Shown here: one piece after another, positions 11,760 through 24,800 of the stretch
How the letters are laid out: each line of letters opens with the position of its first letter
How positions within the stretch are numbered: position 1 is the stretch's first letter
Assembly: GCF_900496995.4 (NCBI RefSeq)
Contig: NC_044010.1
Location: 2,666,001 to 2,730,000 of the forward strand
DNA: 64,000 nucleotides
DNA from: Aquila chrysaetos chrysaetos
Lineage: Eukaryota > Chordata > Aves > Accipitriformes > Accipitridae
Direction of reading: 5' to 3'
Made by a program: the position numbers and the translations under genes
Notes under the pieces: generated by a model
Seen by the model: the letters and a program-made list of their open reading frames with translations, nothing else
Database searches by the model: none
What the model was told of the DNA's origin: nothing

Positions 11760-12830
11760 CGAAAGGCCGCCGGGAGCCGGTTTGCGGAGGGCGGGGCGCG
11801 GCGGCGGGACGCCTCCCCGTTCGCCTCCCCTCTTTCCTGCCGCCGCTACCGCTGCCAGGAAGTTGGAGAACGGGGTAGTTTCGCTCCGAGCTGCTCCGGC
11901 CGGGGCTGGGCAGGGCTGGGGCGGCTTCCTCTGGACGCCGGGAACCCTGCCATGGGGACGTAGCGGGCCGCGGAGCCATGCGCGGCCCGGCGCTGCCCTG
12001 CAGCTCGCTGGGGACGGTAAGTCACGGCGAAGGGGGGGGGGGGGGGTTCGCCGCTCCCCGCGGGACGGGACCGTGCCCCAGCGGGGCACCGCCTCGGCCG
12101 GCGGCGGCTCCGGTTTGTTGGCTCTCTCTCCCGCCCCGGGAGCTGCAGCCGGTTGCGGGGTTGCAGCGCCGGTGTACAGCCGCGGAGCTTTCGGGCCCGG
12201 GCTCCCTTCGTTCCTTCTCGCCGCCGTAGGGCTCCCCGTCGCTCCGGGTCTGCGGACAGCCCGCTTTCTGCTCCCGCTCTGCGGGGGCTTTGCTTTCCCC
12301 GGCGGCAGCCCCGTGCCGGAGCGGGGGCGGGGGCAGCGCCGGCGGTGGGAGCCATTTTCTCCTGCGGAGGGGCGAGGTTGGGCTGTCGTGGTGGAGCGGG
12401 AGGCTGGAGCCGGTCGGGAAGCCGAGCCGCGCCAGGCTCGCCGTCACCTGGCCGCCGTGCGGTGTAACCGGGCTGCGGGGCCGGTGAGGCGAGGCCGGCG
12501 GTGCTTGCTCCTTCCTTCCCTCCCTCCCTGCCCACCGCTGGGTTCGCCGACCCCGTTTCCGGGGTTGATCCCTGAGTCAGGGAAAAGGCGGCTGGATTTA
12601 CGGGAACGGCGGAGGATTTCCTGGAGTCCGCGGCGCGGCCGTTTTAACTCGCGAGGCGCGGGGCTATCCCGGCACGGAGCCGTCCGGTGCTGGGCTCCCC
12701 GCCGCCGGTGTGCGGGGCTCGGCTGCCAGCGGGGGAGGACGAGCCGCCTCTGACTCAGCCGGCTCCGCTTTGCTGTGCCGTCGGCCGCAGGTGCTTGCGG
12801 TCGTACCGCCGGGGACGGGGATGGGCGCGT
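11760..12830. promoter_or_regulatory. CpG island / TNFRSF1A promoter and first exon
   Basis: GC- and CpG-dense block spanning about 200 bp upstream of the TNFRSF1A start, exon 1, and 800 bp of intron 1. It includes a G-run at about 12034-12045. No TATA box was recognised near 11978. Confidence 0.75.
11978..12016 (+). CDS. TNFRSF1A: TNFRSF1A exon 1 (start and first half of signal peptide)
   Basis: Codes [13 protein letters not shown] and ends at a GTAAGT donor. It joins in phase 0 to exon 2 ([10 protein letters not shown]), completing a hydrophobic signal peptide. No upstream ATG in the same frame was seen close by. Confidence 0.82.
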
Positions 12831-15800
12831 TGCTGTTATTAAAGCAAGGGAAGCATTATTGCCACTCTGCGGGCGTTTAAACAAAGATTAGCGGGCTGTA
12901 CCTGCGCCCCAAACCATGGGATTTGTTTAAAAGCAAGTTTGCCTTCGCTGGTAAATCTTCTTTAGCCTTCTTGGGTATCCTAGGTCAAGATTTCTAAGCT
13001 GTCTGTTGTAATTTTGCAGGTGAAAAAGTTACTTGTAAAAGAAATCCGAGAGTTCTATGAATAACCTGACTGCTAGAGGTGAACGACCATTCAGTATCAG
13101 CAGATGTGTGATAAAGCAGTGACAGTTGGGGTGGTGTCACTTAGTTAGCATCGTGACGTGGCTATGAATTCTGGTATAGAAGTTACAAGGTCAAACTGTT
13201 TATCCCTAAATACCTGAGCATCCTAGTAACAAACACTTGTGCTTGACTGCACGGGACTTGTAATGTTGGGTTAGTTGTTAATTTGCTGTCAAAAAGTTGT
13301 GACAACACTACTCAAAGTTACCTTCTTCCAAAAGCTCTATTTTTTTGCACTGGGAAGCTTTGAGAAACCAGGTAATAGAGTTACGACTAGCACTGGCAGG
13401 ACAACAGGACTAAAACTGTGGAGTAGGAGCGCTCTACACCTTGACTCTAACTGTGGATCACTTACAATCTTAGGGCCTAGGGTAGGATACATAAACCGTT
13501 GACTTAAATACAGATTTCAAAGCAGTTAGCAAACCTGGAAAAGTGTATTTCTCACTTAAGTATAGTGGTGCACACATTTTGCTGTAATTCAGATACTATA
13601 TGTGATATTATTCATGCTGTTGGCAATAAAATGCACAAAAAAATCATTGGATTCCCCAAATTAATTTTATTGTCTTCAGTTAAATAATATGCTGGAGGAA
13701 GAGTGTCCTTCAGTGGGATTTCTTTTTCTTTTTGAGGACATTTTCCCCCTCCTATGCTCATGTCATTTCAAGTTCTCAGTAACACCACACTCACTCATTA
13801 CAGATAATGTTTATCTTTTCCATAAAATCATATTATTTTTTTCAGTGTTATAACTCTCACTCTCTTGCATGGCCTTCCATCTTCTATTTACTTTCCATAT
13901 CATCCCACGTTTGCCCTCATGGCCTTTCTTATTCCCTTGATGCCCCCCTTCTAGTTTGCTCATTCTTTTATGTTTCCTCTGATTCTTCAAAATTTCCTGT
14001 AGCTTGTTTCCATGCATTTTCTCTTTTTGTGTGTCTGTAATCTCATTTCCAGGTCCTCTGTGTTTTCCCCATGCACTCCTAACTTTCACAGTGGAAAAAG
14101 TGGCAGCTGTCTTTGCTGAGGCCAGTGTGTTTTCGGTCTCATTTAAGAAAAAAAAAAAAAAAAAATAGTTTAATTTATTAAAGGCAGTTCAGTTTTATGA
14201 ATAAAAAATAGCCACAAGGGTGCTTCTGGCATTGATTCCTTTTGAAGGTAAAGGGAGGAATTGCAATTTTGAAGTTAGAAGCTATGTTATATAAAAATTG
14301 AAAATCAAGCCACCAAGTGCATTGTAAGAGAGAACTGTTGGGCCTACCATCCTGTTTCCAGTAGTGGCCAACAGCAGGTATCTACCAAGAAGTTTGGAGC
14401 AGGGCAAGCGTACTACAATGAAAAATAAAAATACTTTCCCAGCTTCCAGTGATCTGTGACTGTAGGAATTCCCGAGTCAAAATGGTGTCTTCATATTTTG
14501 GACCCCTGAGTGTGGTTTTTCTTCTGCTGATGAGTGTGATGATTGCCAGGCAGGTTTCTGGCACCCCCAGCATTCTGGCAGGGAGTCCCACACCTCAGCT
14601 ATGTGTTGGCTAAAAAAGTGGTGGTGTGGTTTTTTTTGTTTGTTTGTTTTTTGTTTTTTTTTTTTTTTTGAACCTGTCTCCTGCTTGTTTTATGTGATGC
14701 CTCTTCTTGCTTTGGAAGAGACAGAGAACAGCTATCCCAGTTCACCTTCTCCATGGCATTCATGACTTTAAGGCCTGCTATAGTACTGTCTGCTCAGTTT
14801 TCTCATTTATAGACCGGTATTTTTAATCATTCCCTTTATGGCAGCCAGTCTGTACCACTGATTGTCCTTGTTACCTTTCTTTGTATAATATCTGTCTTAA
14901 TTTATATTCTGAGGATTGGGGACCAGAACTACAGTCTGGATTTAATCCTTATGGATTTATATATTGGCATAACAATGCTTTCTGTTTTGTCCTCAAATCC
15001 TTTCCTAATAATTCATAGCATTTGATTGCATTTCTGATTGTTTTCTCCAACCAGGTTTGTTCAACTTTTTATCTGCTTATTAATCTAATTTTAATTTCTA
15101 TTTTTGATGACTGTCCACTTCCAGCCAAACGGAATGTGTTGATATCCAAGTCTGTGCTAATTGCAATTATGTGGTAATTTTAGTTCTCACAAGTAATCAG
15201 TATTGTCAGTTTGGATGCCTTTCCCTTACTTTTTATTAAGTAATCCGTTTTCTGCATTACCAGTGTTATTTGGGGTAAAACCAATTTTGTCATTTTGCTC
15301 CTTATCCATTTTCTTTAGTGATCACAAAGGGGCTTTGTTTTTATTTGGGGCAGATGTCTTGTGTTCTCTTCCATAATCTTGTCCTCTTCCCTGGATAACC
15401 GAGTGCTTCCTTTGAACCCTTGGTAACACAGATCTTTCTATTGTGGTCTTGGGAACCTCATGGTAGAAGGCACATCTCAAAGCAATGTTGCTATGTTTCT
15501 CTATTCAAACAAACAGGAGTATGTCAGTTCCAATGAGTAGGACTCACCACGTGACAATTGCCCGACTCTTTAAAAAATTCACCTAGTGAGTCACTGACAA
15601 GAGGCACGAGCATGGCTTCGGCACAGCGTGGGCAGGGGCTAAGGGCTCGTGCCCAGCTGAAAATCAGCTCGGGGTTGAAGGGGGAGGCCCTCGCTGAGCC
15701 TTCCCGCAGCTCTTGGCTCTGACGATGCTCTGATGCAAGGCTGTACAGCTGCGCTGTCGAACTCAGCCCTGAATACAGGCAGGCAAACTACTGGGGTATC

Positions 15801-18800
15801 GCATGTCTGTGAACTCAGGGCTGTGATGTAGTGTTCACCACTGGGTCCTCTAAGGAAAAATTAAAAAGTTATTGTCTTACGGTTGTGATCGGCTTCTGAC
15901 TCTTCCACTCCTTCGCTCTGCTAATATGAAATAAAAACTTCTAACTTTATATACTGTATATATACACACACACATTTTATGAAGTCCATGATCTTTATAG
16001 ATAAATCACAGGGTTTTTTTGGTTTTAAATTAAGATTTCTAAGGCTTTTCTTCATTGCGTGAAAGCTATTACCAGTCTCCTGATTTTAGACAAGGCCTGA
16101 AATACAGCATTCCTCCATCTGATCTTCATAAAATGGAGGATTATTTATAATAATAGCTCTTGTATCCTCCTTTTGACATTTCCAGGTTTTAGTGAACAAT
16201 GAGAAAAGCTTCCTGTAAATGTTGCTTTAATCTACATTTCTCAATGTGTAAAGCAGAAGTTCTGGTTTCCCATGTATCTTTGTAGAGCAAACTAAAAAAA
16301 AAAAAAATTGCAAACGTCGAAGAGCTTTTGGAAGAGGCTGAAGCAGTCACAGAACATAAGGGTAATTTTGCACCTGATTTCTTTGGTAGCTCATTACTCT
16401 GAGCAGGATCTCTGTTTTCCTCCAAACTTCCAAGGTGGCTAACTTTTTATGGCTCATCAAAAAGGCTAACAGATAACTGATATGTAGAGTACTTGTGCAT
16501 TGGTGTTTATCATGCTCAACACTTGAGCAAAGGGAAGTTTCTATTAAGAAATATTTGAGAAATTCTAATGGCTTGTAATGCCTTTTATTTGCAGGTAGTT
16601 CTTTAGTTTAAAAATGGAATATGAAAAATGGAAGTCTTTTTTGACAGAAGCAGTTGAATAAGTTGTCGGTGGAGAAACACTTTATTAAATGATGAATATG
16701 TTAGGTGTGTACAAAAAAGGGAGTAAGCCTCCTAATCTCTGGATTTTAACAGCACATCTGGATTTATAAAATCGTTTTATTCTGAAATTTTCAGCTTTAT
16801 GCTTTTGTATTAAGGAGATTTGAACTCTGGAAATTATTAATTTGGAACTATTTTAAACATTAACTTAGTGATGGGGAATATAATTTGAATTGTTTGGAAT
16901 ACTAGTACCCGAGCATCTGCTCCAGCAAGTATTGCCTTCCTATTAGTTCCCATGAACAGGCATGGGGTCTTGAGGCGCTGCATGTGGGGCAGGAGTCACT
17001 TCCCACCTGTCTAATCTCTCCCTTCCCACTCAGTTTGCATTCTGTGACTGGCCTTGGTCCACTCTGGACACCTCTAGGCATCCACTGGCTTTCTAGGAGA
17101 GGGGAGTCTCACTCCCACCACAACCCTCTCTATCCTCGCTCTCCTGTCATACTGTCGCGCCAGTGTGTCATTGTCCCTGCTTCCTCTGCTCTTCTCCCTG
17201 AGAGTGAGGAGCCTTGCAGGTAGCAGCAGGGCTACAGCTCTGCACAGGGAGCGCAGAGCGCATGATACAGAGCTACGGCATCTGTGCTGAGTAATTTGGT
17301 ATTTCCTAGCCTTGTGGACATTGGCAGGTGATAATATGGTAGCCCTGATATGCTGCGCTTCCTTGCGCTGTCCCTCTGTTTCTGATACTGTGCCTTTTTT
17401 CTCCTTGGCCTGAGAACACTGGTCTCAAATGTCCCTTCTTATTTCCATCGCCTCCACCCCCATCTTTCTTGACTCTTGCTGCATTCTTCACTTTTATCTT
17501 TGCTGTTCCTTTCTTTCTTTGCTTTACTCTTTAGAGATGTCGCCTTACAGTTCTCTATGTGCATGGTCTGTTGAGGCAGAAGCAGCAGCAAGGGTGTGAA
17601 CTGTAGTGGTGGCAGTAATTCAAGAGTATTTGAGGTTGAAGATGGCGCAGAGGCTCCTAACTCCTGTCTTAGCTGCTAAAACTTTGCATAGAAGAACTTT
17701 TGAGCTTGTGCAGTGTTGTTTTTTTTCCACTGTAGCTGTCAGGCAGTAAGCACAGGCATGAGACATGAGAAGGAACTAGGATTGCATCACATGTGAGGAG
17801 AATGTGCGGGGCACATAGCTGTTACCCAGAGGGGTGGAATGATTTAAGGAAGCAGCCTTCTAGTTTTCATCTGCCATATTTTGTTTCTTTCTGCAGCAGT
17901 TTCAGAAGTAAAACCTAGAGTTTCTGCTGACGCTTTTTTTTTTTTTTTTCCTGGGCAGTCCCCACTCACTAAAAACATGAATCACCGGTGTGCATGATGT
18001 GGTTTGGTGGTTTGAATTATCATTTGTCTTAGGTAATACATGCTGTCCACTTTTCTCTGCAGCATTGGTTAGTAGGTACTCGTTCTTTCTCCTGGCGAGT
18101 AGAATCAGAGCATGTTGTAAAATGGAAAATCACCTTATTTCAGTTGTAGAGGACCTCTAAACTTTGCCTTGGTGAGCTGTTATCAATGACTTGTAGCTCC
18201 ATTTACCAAGGACTGAAGCCTCATCTGGCTGGTGACCTGTCACCAGCAGTGTTCCTCAGGGTTCAATTCTAGGGCCAGTTCTGTTCAATGTATTTATCAA
18301 CGATCTGGATGCAGGAGTTGAATGCACCATTAGCAAGTTTGCTGATGATACCAAACTGGGAGGTGCAATTGACTCTCTGGAGGGATAAGGGGCCTTGCGG
18401 AGGGATCTAGATAGATTGGAGCATTGGGCTATCATTAGCGGAATGAAATTTAACAAGTCCAAATGCCGGATTCTGCACCTGGGATGGTGTAACGCCGGGC
18501 ACGAGTGTAAATTGGGAGAGGAGTGGCTGGAGAGCAGCTCTTCAGAAAGGGATCTGGGGGGGCTGGTCGACAGCAGGCTCAATGCGAGCCAGCGGTGTGT
18601 GCCCTGGGAGCCAAGAGGGCAACCTGCACCCTGGGGGGCATCAACCACAGCCTGACCAGCCGCTCAAGAGGGGATGATCCCGCCGTATGCGGCGTTGGTG
18701 CGGCCTCTCCTTGAGTGCTGTGTGCCGTTCTGGGCCGCGCAGTTTAAGAAGGACGTGAAGGTCCTTGAATGCGTCCAGAGGAGGGCAACAAAGCTGGTGA

Positions 18801-21800
18801 CAGGGCTGGAAGGCATGTCCTCTGAGGAGCGGCTGAGGACTCTGGGCTCGTCTCATTTGGAGAAGAGGAGGCTGAGGGGCGACTTCGTCGCTCTCTACAG
18901 CTTCCTGAGGTGGGGAAGTGGAGAGGGAGATGCCGAGCTCTTCTCCCTGGGATCCAGGGGTAGGACTCGTGGGAATGGTTCAAAGCTGCACCGGGGGAGG
19001 TTTGGACTGGACATCAGGGAGCATTTCTTTACCGAGAGGGTGGTCAGACACTGGAACAGGCTTCCTAGAGAGGTGGTCGATGCCCCGAGCCTGTCAGTGT
19101 TTGGGAGGCGTTTTGACAATGCTCTTAACAACATGCTTTAACTTTTGGTGAGCCCTGAAGTGGTCAGGCAGTTGGATTAGATGATTGTTGTAGGTCTCTT
19201 CCAACTGAAGGAGTCTATTCTATTCTAATTTCATGTATTTCTTGAATTATATGAAGTCTGTCATTGGTATTCAGCAGTATACTGCTGAATTCCTTAGGGA
19301 GCTGCTTAAGATGGTGGTGGTGGTTTTTTTTTTTTCTGCCATGTGAATGATTTTTCTGGAAGGCCGAGTCATTGGTTTCTGAGTCACTTGTGGTCTGTGA
19401 CTCCCTGTTCCTCAGATTTTGATTAATAATAATGTGTTAACTCTCGTTTGATTACACTTATAGACAATGCTTTCACTTAATCTGAAAAATTGAGAACACC
19501 TTTCCTGTTTTCTTTTGGTTTTGAAGGTGTATCTGACCAATCTTCTATGTGTTTTTGGCTTGATCTTTGAAGTTTTCCTCTGTTGTTCCTGTTGCTGACT
19601 TGTCTGACTTATGGGCTGGCTGTATATATTCCCATATCAGGGGATTAATCATTGGGTAGAGAATGAGGATTTTTTATTGTTGCTGTCAGACCATCTGTGT
19701 GAATGATCTTTTACTTTTTTTCCTGCAAGCAATCAATCTTGGAAGATTGCTAGCTGCTGCAACGAGTTCTATTTCTTACTGAATTGTTGTTGGAGTGCTT
19801 GTGTTTATCTTGTGGTCAGCTAATTAAGTCTGAAAGGATAGCTATTTAAATATGTGGCGCTCTTTTTCCTGTTCGCCTTTTTAGCACCTGGTCTATTGAA
19901 TATGTCTTTATATGACAGAGCTCTCTGAAAAACGGGTTTTTTGCTTTGTCAGAGTTGCAAAATCCTATCCTTCTTGAGGTTTTAAGTTGCTTTCATGTAT
20001 GTACCTTTCTCCCCCAAGGCTTTAATTTTGAGAGAAACAGGACAGCATGGGGCTGTCATAAGCCATCTCATTTTGCGTATCCGTTCTTAAGCTTGCAACC
20101 ACAAAATTGGTATCAGCATTGTGGTTTACCCTTATTGGTTTACTTTGCTTTTGCTATAACTCTCCTAGCTGAAAAAGCAAAAAGAAACAGAACTCTGAAG
20201 CTGTGCCTGTACAGCTAGGCATCTTCCCACTTTCAAAAAAGCAAGCTGGGAAAGAATTACAATGTAGGGAAGTTAGTGTAGTAAAACTTGGTGTGAGATT
20301 GTATGGACGGGGCAGGGTGGTGTTTATTTGCAAAAAAATGAGTTGATTTTCATACATTCACGCAATCATAGATGCAATCACAGATGCATGGGCTACATTG
20401 GCACACACTCTCTACGACATACTCAGAAGCACCAACACACTTATGTTCATGTGGCGTGGCCAGGATCACTTGTTTGCAACGCAGATGACAAGGGACACTG
20501 GCTGTCAAGTCTTCATCGTGCCACTGGGGTTCTTCATAGCACTACAAACTAGTTTTTGGAGAAGTCCATCATACCCTTTGGGAGTCATCAACTTGTATGG
20601 GATGGGCCTTTGCAGTAGAAGCTTGCTGACTTCAAGCTCTATAAATTGTTGTTTCCTGGTTTTGTGGGGTTTTTTTTGTTTGTTTTTGTTTTTTTTTTTA
20701 ACCTTTTTGTTATTGTAAGTTTTTTCCTTGTGTGAATGCATGTTTGAAATACATGCTTAGGGTCTGTTTTTCTGTTGGGCCAACAGGCGAAAGAATCTTG
20801 TTTGTGATACGCTGCAACCGTCTTGTTACCATCCTCCTGGTGCAGGGTCTTTTGCTAATGAGTCATTTATGCTGTTTCTTACCACAGTGTAGACCTTTTG
20901 GCCATGACATAAACAGCACATTTCTCAATTTTGCTGCTGGGAATAGTGTCCTGAAAACAATGTCCAGGGAATGGTGTCCTTCATTATTGGTACAGGCTGT
21001 TCTCTTAACCCTTTGTTCTGCTGTTCCTTCCCGTGTGTGTACTTGTGTGTGTACACACGCTCATGTTCTCTTACAGTCATGCTGCAGTCATGCCAGTCTT
21101 AGTATTTCCATTAAAATTCTTGACAGCAGTGATCTTCAAAATGAAAATTAGCAAGTAAATCTTACAGGAATTAAAGAAATAAGTGCGGCAGGCTGTTCAG
21201 ACTGAGTGTTAACAGCTGCAGTTTAAAAGGAAGAATGTACATTTAATGGGCAGAAGTTGAAAACCAAACTTTCCCACGTTTCTAGGGCTGGCTTGCTCAG
21301 GAGGAGTTTTGGAAGCTTTTCTGTACTTTGCATCAGTGAGATCCTCCTCTGCCTTCTTATTCCAAACTTCCCATCTGGTTTATTCCTTCATTAGAACTGC
21401 AAGTACTGGATGCATTCTTCTCTCTGGAACTTTTTCTAGATGGGCAGTCTTACTGCCTTCCTTAATAGAAACATTCCTTTGCTCTTGAGTAACTTTCTTG
21501 CAAGCTGCAGCATTTTCAAGGCATTCCATCTATAAATTGCATGTCACAAAAAGTATTTGCTTTGTATACAGCCAGGTTGTCATAGAGACCATTGTATGGC
21601 ATATTAATAACACAGATGACAGGCGTGGGTATGTCGGGATTTTTTTTGGTAAATAATCTCCCCCCCCCCACATTTGTCAGTGGAAGGTCCTAATACCAGA
21701 ATTGGTCAAGTCAACTGAACTCACTGTTATAATAAAATTTAATTGTAAGTGCTGAAGTCAGCTGTACAGTCTGCCAGGGGATATGATGTTTTCTCACCTT

Positions 21801-24800
21801 GTTTCTCTTCCTCTTTCTTTCCCTCTCTCTCCCTTTCCCTCTATTTGCAGGTTATCCTAACATTTGTCTGCGTGTTGACGAAGGAATCTGTAGAAATTGC
21901 TCCAGTGCCGTATACACTGCAAGTCCATCGGGTAGCTTTGGATGGAAGAGACCCCTCTAACTCCTTGAGGAGAGAAAAGAGGCTGGTGCAGTGTCAACTA
22001 GGACAATACCTACATCCCAGAGAGACCCACTGCTGCATGAGGTGCCATGCAGGTATGTAAAATAAGTACAGTAATAGTGACCTTCACCTTAGAGGTATTT
22101 CCCTGTCCTGCACTCTGAAACTGTCTCTGTCCTCCAGCTACATCAGTGCTCCCTTTCCTTGGTAGCTATCACAGCCCAGATGAATTCTTATTCCTTGTCT
22201 CTTCTTTTGGGCTGTCACTGTCCTTAATGCTGGTGAGAGAAAGCATCCTCAGTCCTTACACAACCACCTCCAGAGTTTCTCTGAGGAATCAGTGACTCCC
22301 GTCCTCCTTAAGACAACACGTTTGCTTTCCTTTCAGAGCTCTGTTAAGTGATTTTCTTGCAGGTACCTACAAGGCAAAAGACTGTGATCGGCCTGACCAG
22401 GCACCTGTCTGTCTTCCGTGTGCTAATGGCACATTCACAGCTGTTGATAACACCATGTCTAAATGCTTCCAGTGTACACGTTGCCGTACAGGTGAGTTAT
22501 CTACAGGACTTGAGGAAAATGGGTGGTAGTTGTGGGTGGGGGGCTGGAGGGGATGGTAAGGTGAGTGAGGAAGCTTGGAAAAGTTGGAAGGACAGTGTAT
22601 GGGAAGGGATTGGGGACAGCAGGAATAAGAGTTACCAGATTACTACAGTCTGAGACACAGTTTGCAGGCCTTTTGGGCCTTTCTCTGGGAAGATTAGGGG
22701 GTAACAGTACGTGTCATCATAACAGTGCCCTCAGCTGCAGGCGAGGGAAGAGGTTGGAATAATTGCTTCTCCTTTTTTTTTTTTTTTTTTTTTTCCTCAG
22801 AATTCCAGCAGATAGTAGAGACCCCTTGCAGCCCAAAGCAAGATACCGTATGTGGCTGTCGGAAGAATCAATATCAGATTGGCCTGTCCGATCTCTTCCA
22901 GTGTAGGAACTGCAGCTCGTGTGTCAATGGGATTATTGCCAACTGTGAGTATGGCACGGATATGGACATACTGTACTAGGGTAGACAATAACAGCCCTCT
23001 GTTCGCTTTCTGACACACTGCCGTGCCTTGCCCTGAAGTGATTGTAGTTTTGGAACAACTCTTGGTTTTGCCTGCCCCCTTTCCCCAGAAAGGCTGCCAT
23101 TTTTTGCCTGCCTTGGCAACAATCCCTGTTTTCTATCACAGTTTCTACCTTCCTTTTGCCCTTGAATGGTTTCTTGGTTTTGGCTGTTGTGAGGAGTTAT
23201 TTTCTACTTAACTTTGGTACCTCTGCCTTGCATGTACTGAAGCAAGTTCTTTATGCTCTAGAGCAGGTTTCCCCCTTACCTTCTTGATGCTCGTTGCATT
23301 TCCCTCACCAACTGCTGGAAGCACTTTGAGTACAATGACTGAAAATACTGCTGGTTCTGGTGCCCAGCTGAACTGCTTGTCAGTCAGTTGCTGAACCACC
23401 ACAGTGTACTGTGCAGTGTTTTAAAGTAAAGAGCTGCTCAGGTAATGCTGAACTGTACCCAGTGGCATTGGGTGGGACCTGGGGATGGTGCAGTTGTTTG
23501 GGAGAAGTACCCATGTTAGCTGTCCCAAGCTGCCTCATCTCCAGTCAGGAATCGGAGATTTTAACCAAATACTGCTTGCTGCCCTCCACTTTGTGCTGTA
23601 GGCTAATTCTGTTCGTGTCCCTTAAATACTCCTTACCTTGTTGTCCTGAAGCTATCCCCTCTTCTTTGCAAATTCTGCTTCTCCTGATCCCTTTCCTTTC
23701 TCCTACCCTGCTTAGTGTGAGGCTTGCTGTCTTGCTCGTGAATGCTTTCCCTCTGGTGCTTGGTAATCTTTCTCTGTCACAGTTTCCATGCTTACACCTA
23801 TCCTCAAGGGTCATCATCGTACACTGCCCTTGAGCAATTTCCTTCCCTCTTGGCTGACGTTGAACTGTTTTAGTCCTGTCCCTCATTTGCCACAGAATGC
23901 ACGCTGCCTGTTCTAGTACCTGTTTCCCTCCCCTCATGCAACTTTATGTCCTTCCATCACTATTCTTGTCTGCTCCTCCCCACACCTGTTTTACTCAGTC
24001 TCCATACTGTGACTTGCTTAGAAGCAATAGCTCTTTCATTTCTTACCCCTTCCACTCACAGCATAGCAGATCATAAGAGTGGATGTGTGTCCCATGGCTT
24101 GAAGTGATTTCTCCCTGCCCTGAACTGACTTCCTCACCAGTCCCAGCTGCTCAGGGACCACTTCTCCCTCATCTTTGCCTGACTAATGTGATTTCCCCTT
24201 CCTCTCGTGCTTGAACTTGAGTGACTTTCCCTGCTTTTGCATTGGAACTGTCATTATCCGTTAGACCAATTTCAGCTGCACTGTAATTTTAGTCCGTTTC
24301 CAAGCCTCTACAGAGGTCCCTCACCTACCAGGACAGTGGTACCCTTATTTTTTATTATTTTTATCCTCCCTCAACCCTGTCCTCAAATGTATCCTTTTTC
24401 TCTTCTTCAGTAGCAGTTCTCCAGGCTCAATGAGGGATAATCTCCCACCCATCTTGCAGTGGATTCTTCTCCTTTTGTTTTCTTCTCAGTCCAGTTTATG
24501 GCAACAGTTTCTTCTTTTCTTTACAGGCTCAAAGAACAGAGACACAATTTGCAGGTGTAAGCCTCGATTCTTCCTGACACTTAGTAATGTTTGCAAGCCT
24601 TGCAACAGGTGAGCTTTTTTTCTCTGTATGCCCCTCCACTGAGTAGGAGACACTGCAGACACAAGCCCCACAGGGGGAGGAAATTTTTTCTCAGGGCTCT
24701 GTCCATCTTGACATACCTTTACAACATTCTGCCTTTCTAGGGCAATTGAGTCTTCCCCTCTGCCACCCTCAGTCTTCTCCATGTAGGCGTCAGCCCACTT

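Larger units (their letters stand above)
9740..11977. other. Head-to-head intergenic region between CTC1 and TNFRSF1A
   Basis: About 2.2 kb separates the two start codons. It has two CpG-rich ends (to about 10380, and from about 11760) with AT-richer DNA between. No convincing additional gene was seen. Open frames within the GC-rich ends lack stop codons because of composition and overlap on both strands. Confidence 0.65.
12017..21850 (+). other. TNFRSF1A intron 1
   Basis: A 9.8 kb intron, by far the longest of the gene. It contains the second part of the CpG island, an old minus-strand CR1 fragment (14330-15180), a younger plus-strand CR1 3' end (18212-19227), A/T runs at about 14148-14165, 14652-14670 and 17934-17950, and a short CA/TA stretch at 15950-15975. 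No further exon was identified. Confidence 0.8.

Noticed and set aside
11710..12753. A 347-codon plus-strand open frame across the TNFRSF1A promoter and first exon
   Set aside because: Compositional: Arg/Gly/Pro-rich, with equally long frames on the other strand. The true exon 1 is in another frame and joins correctly to exon 2.
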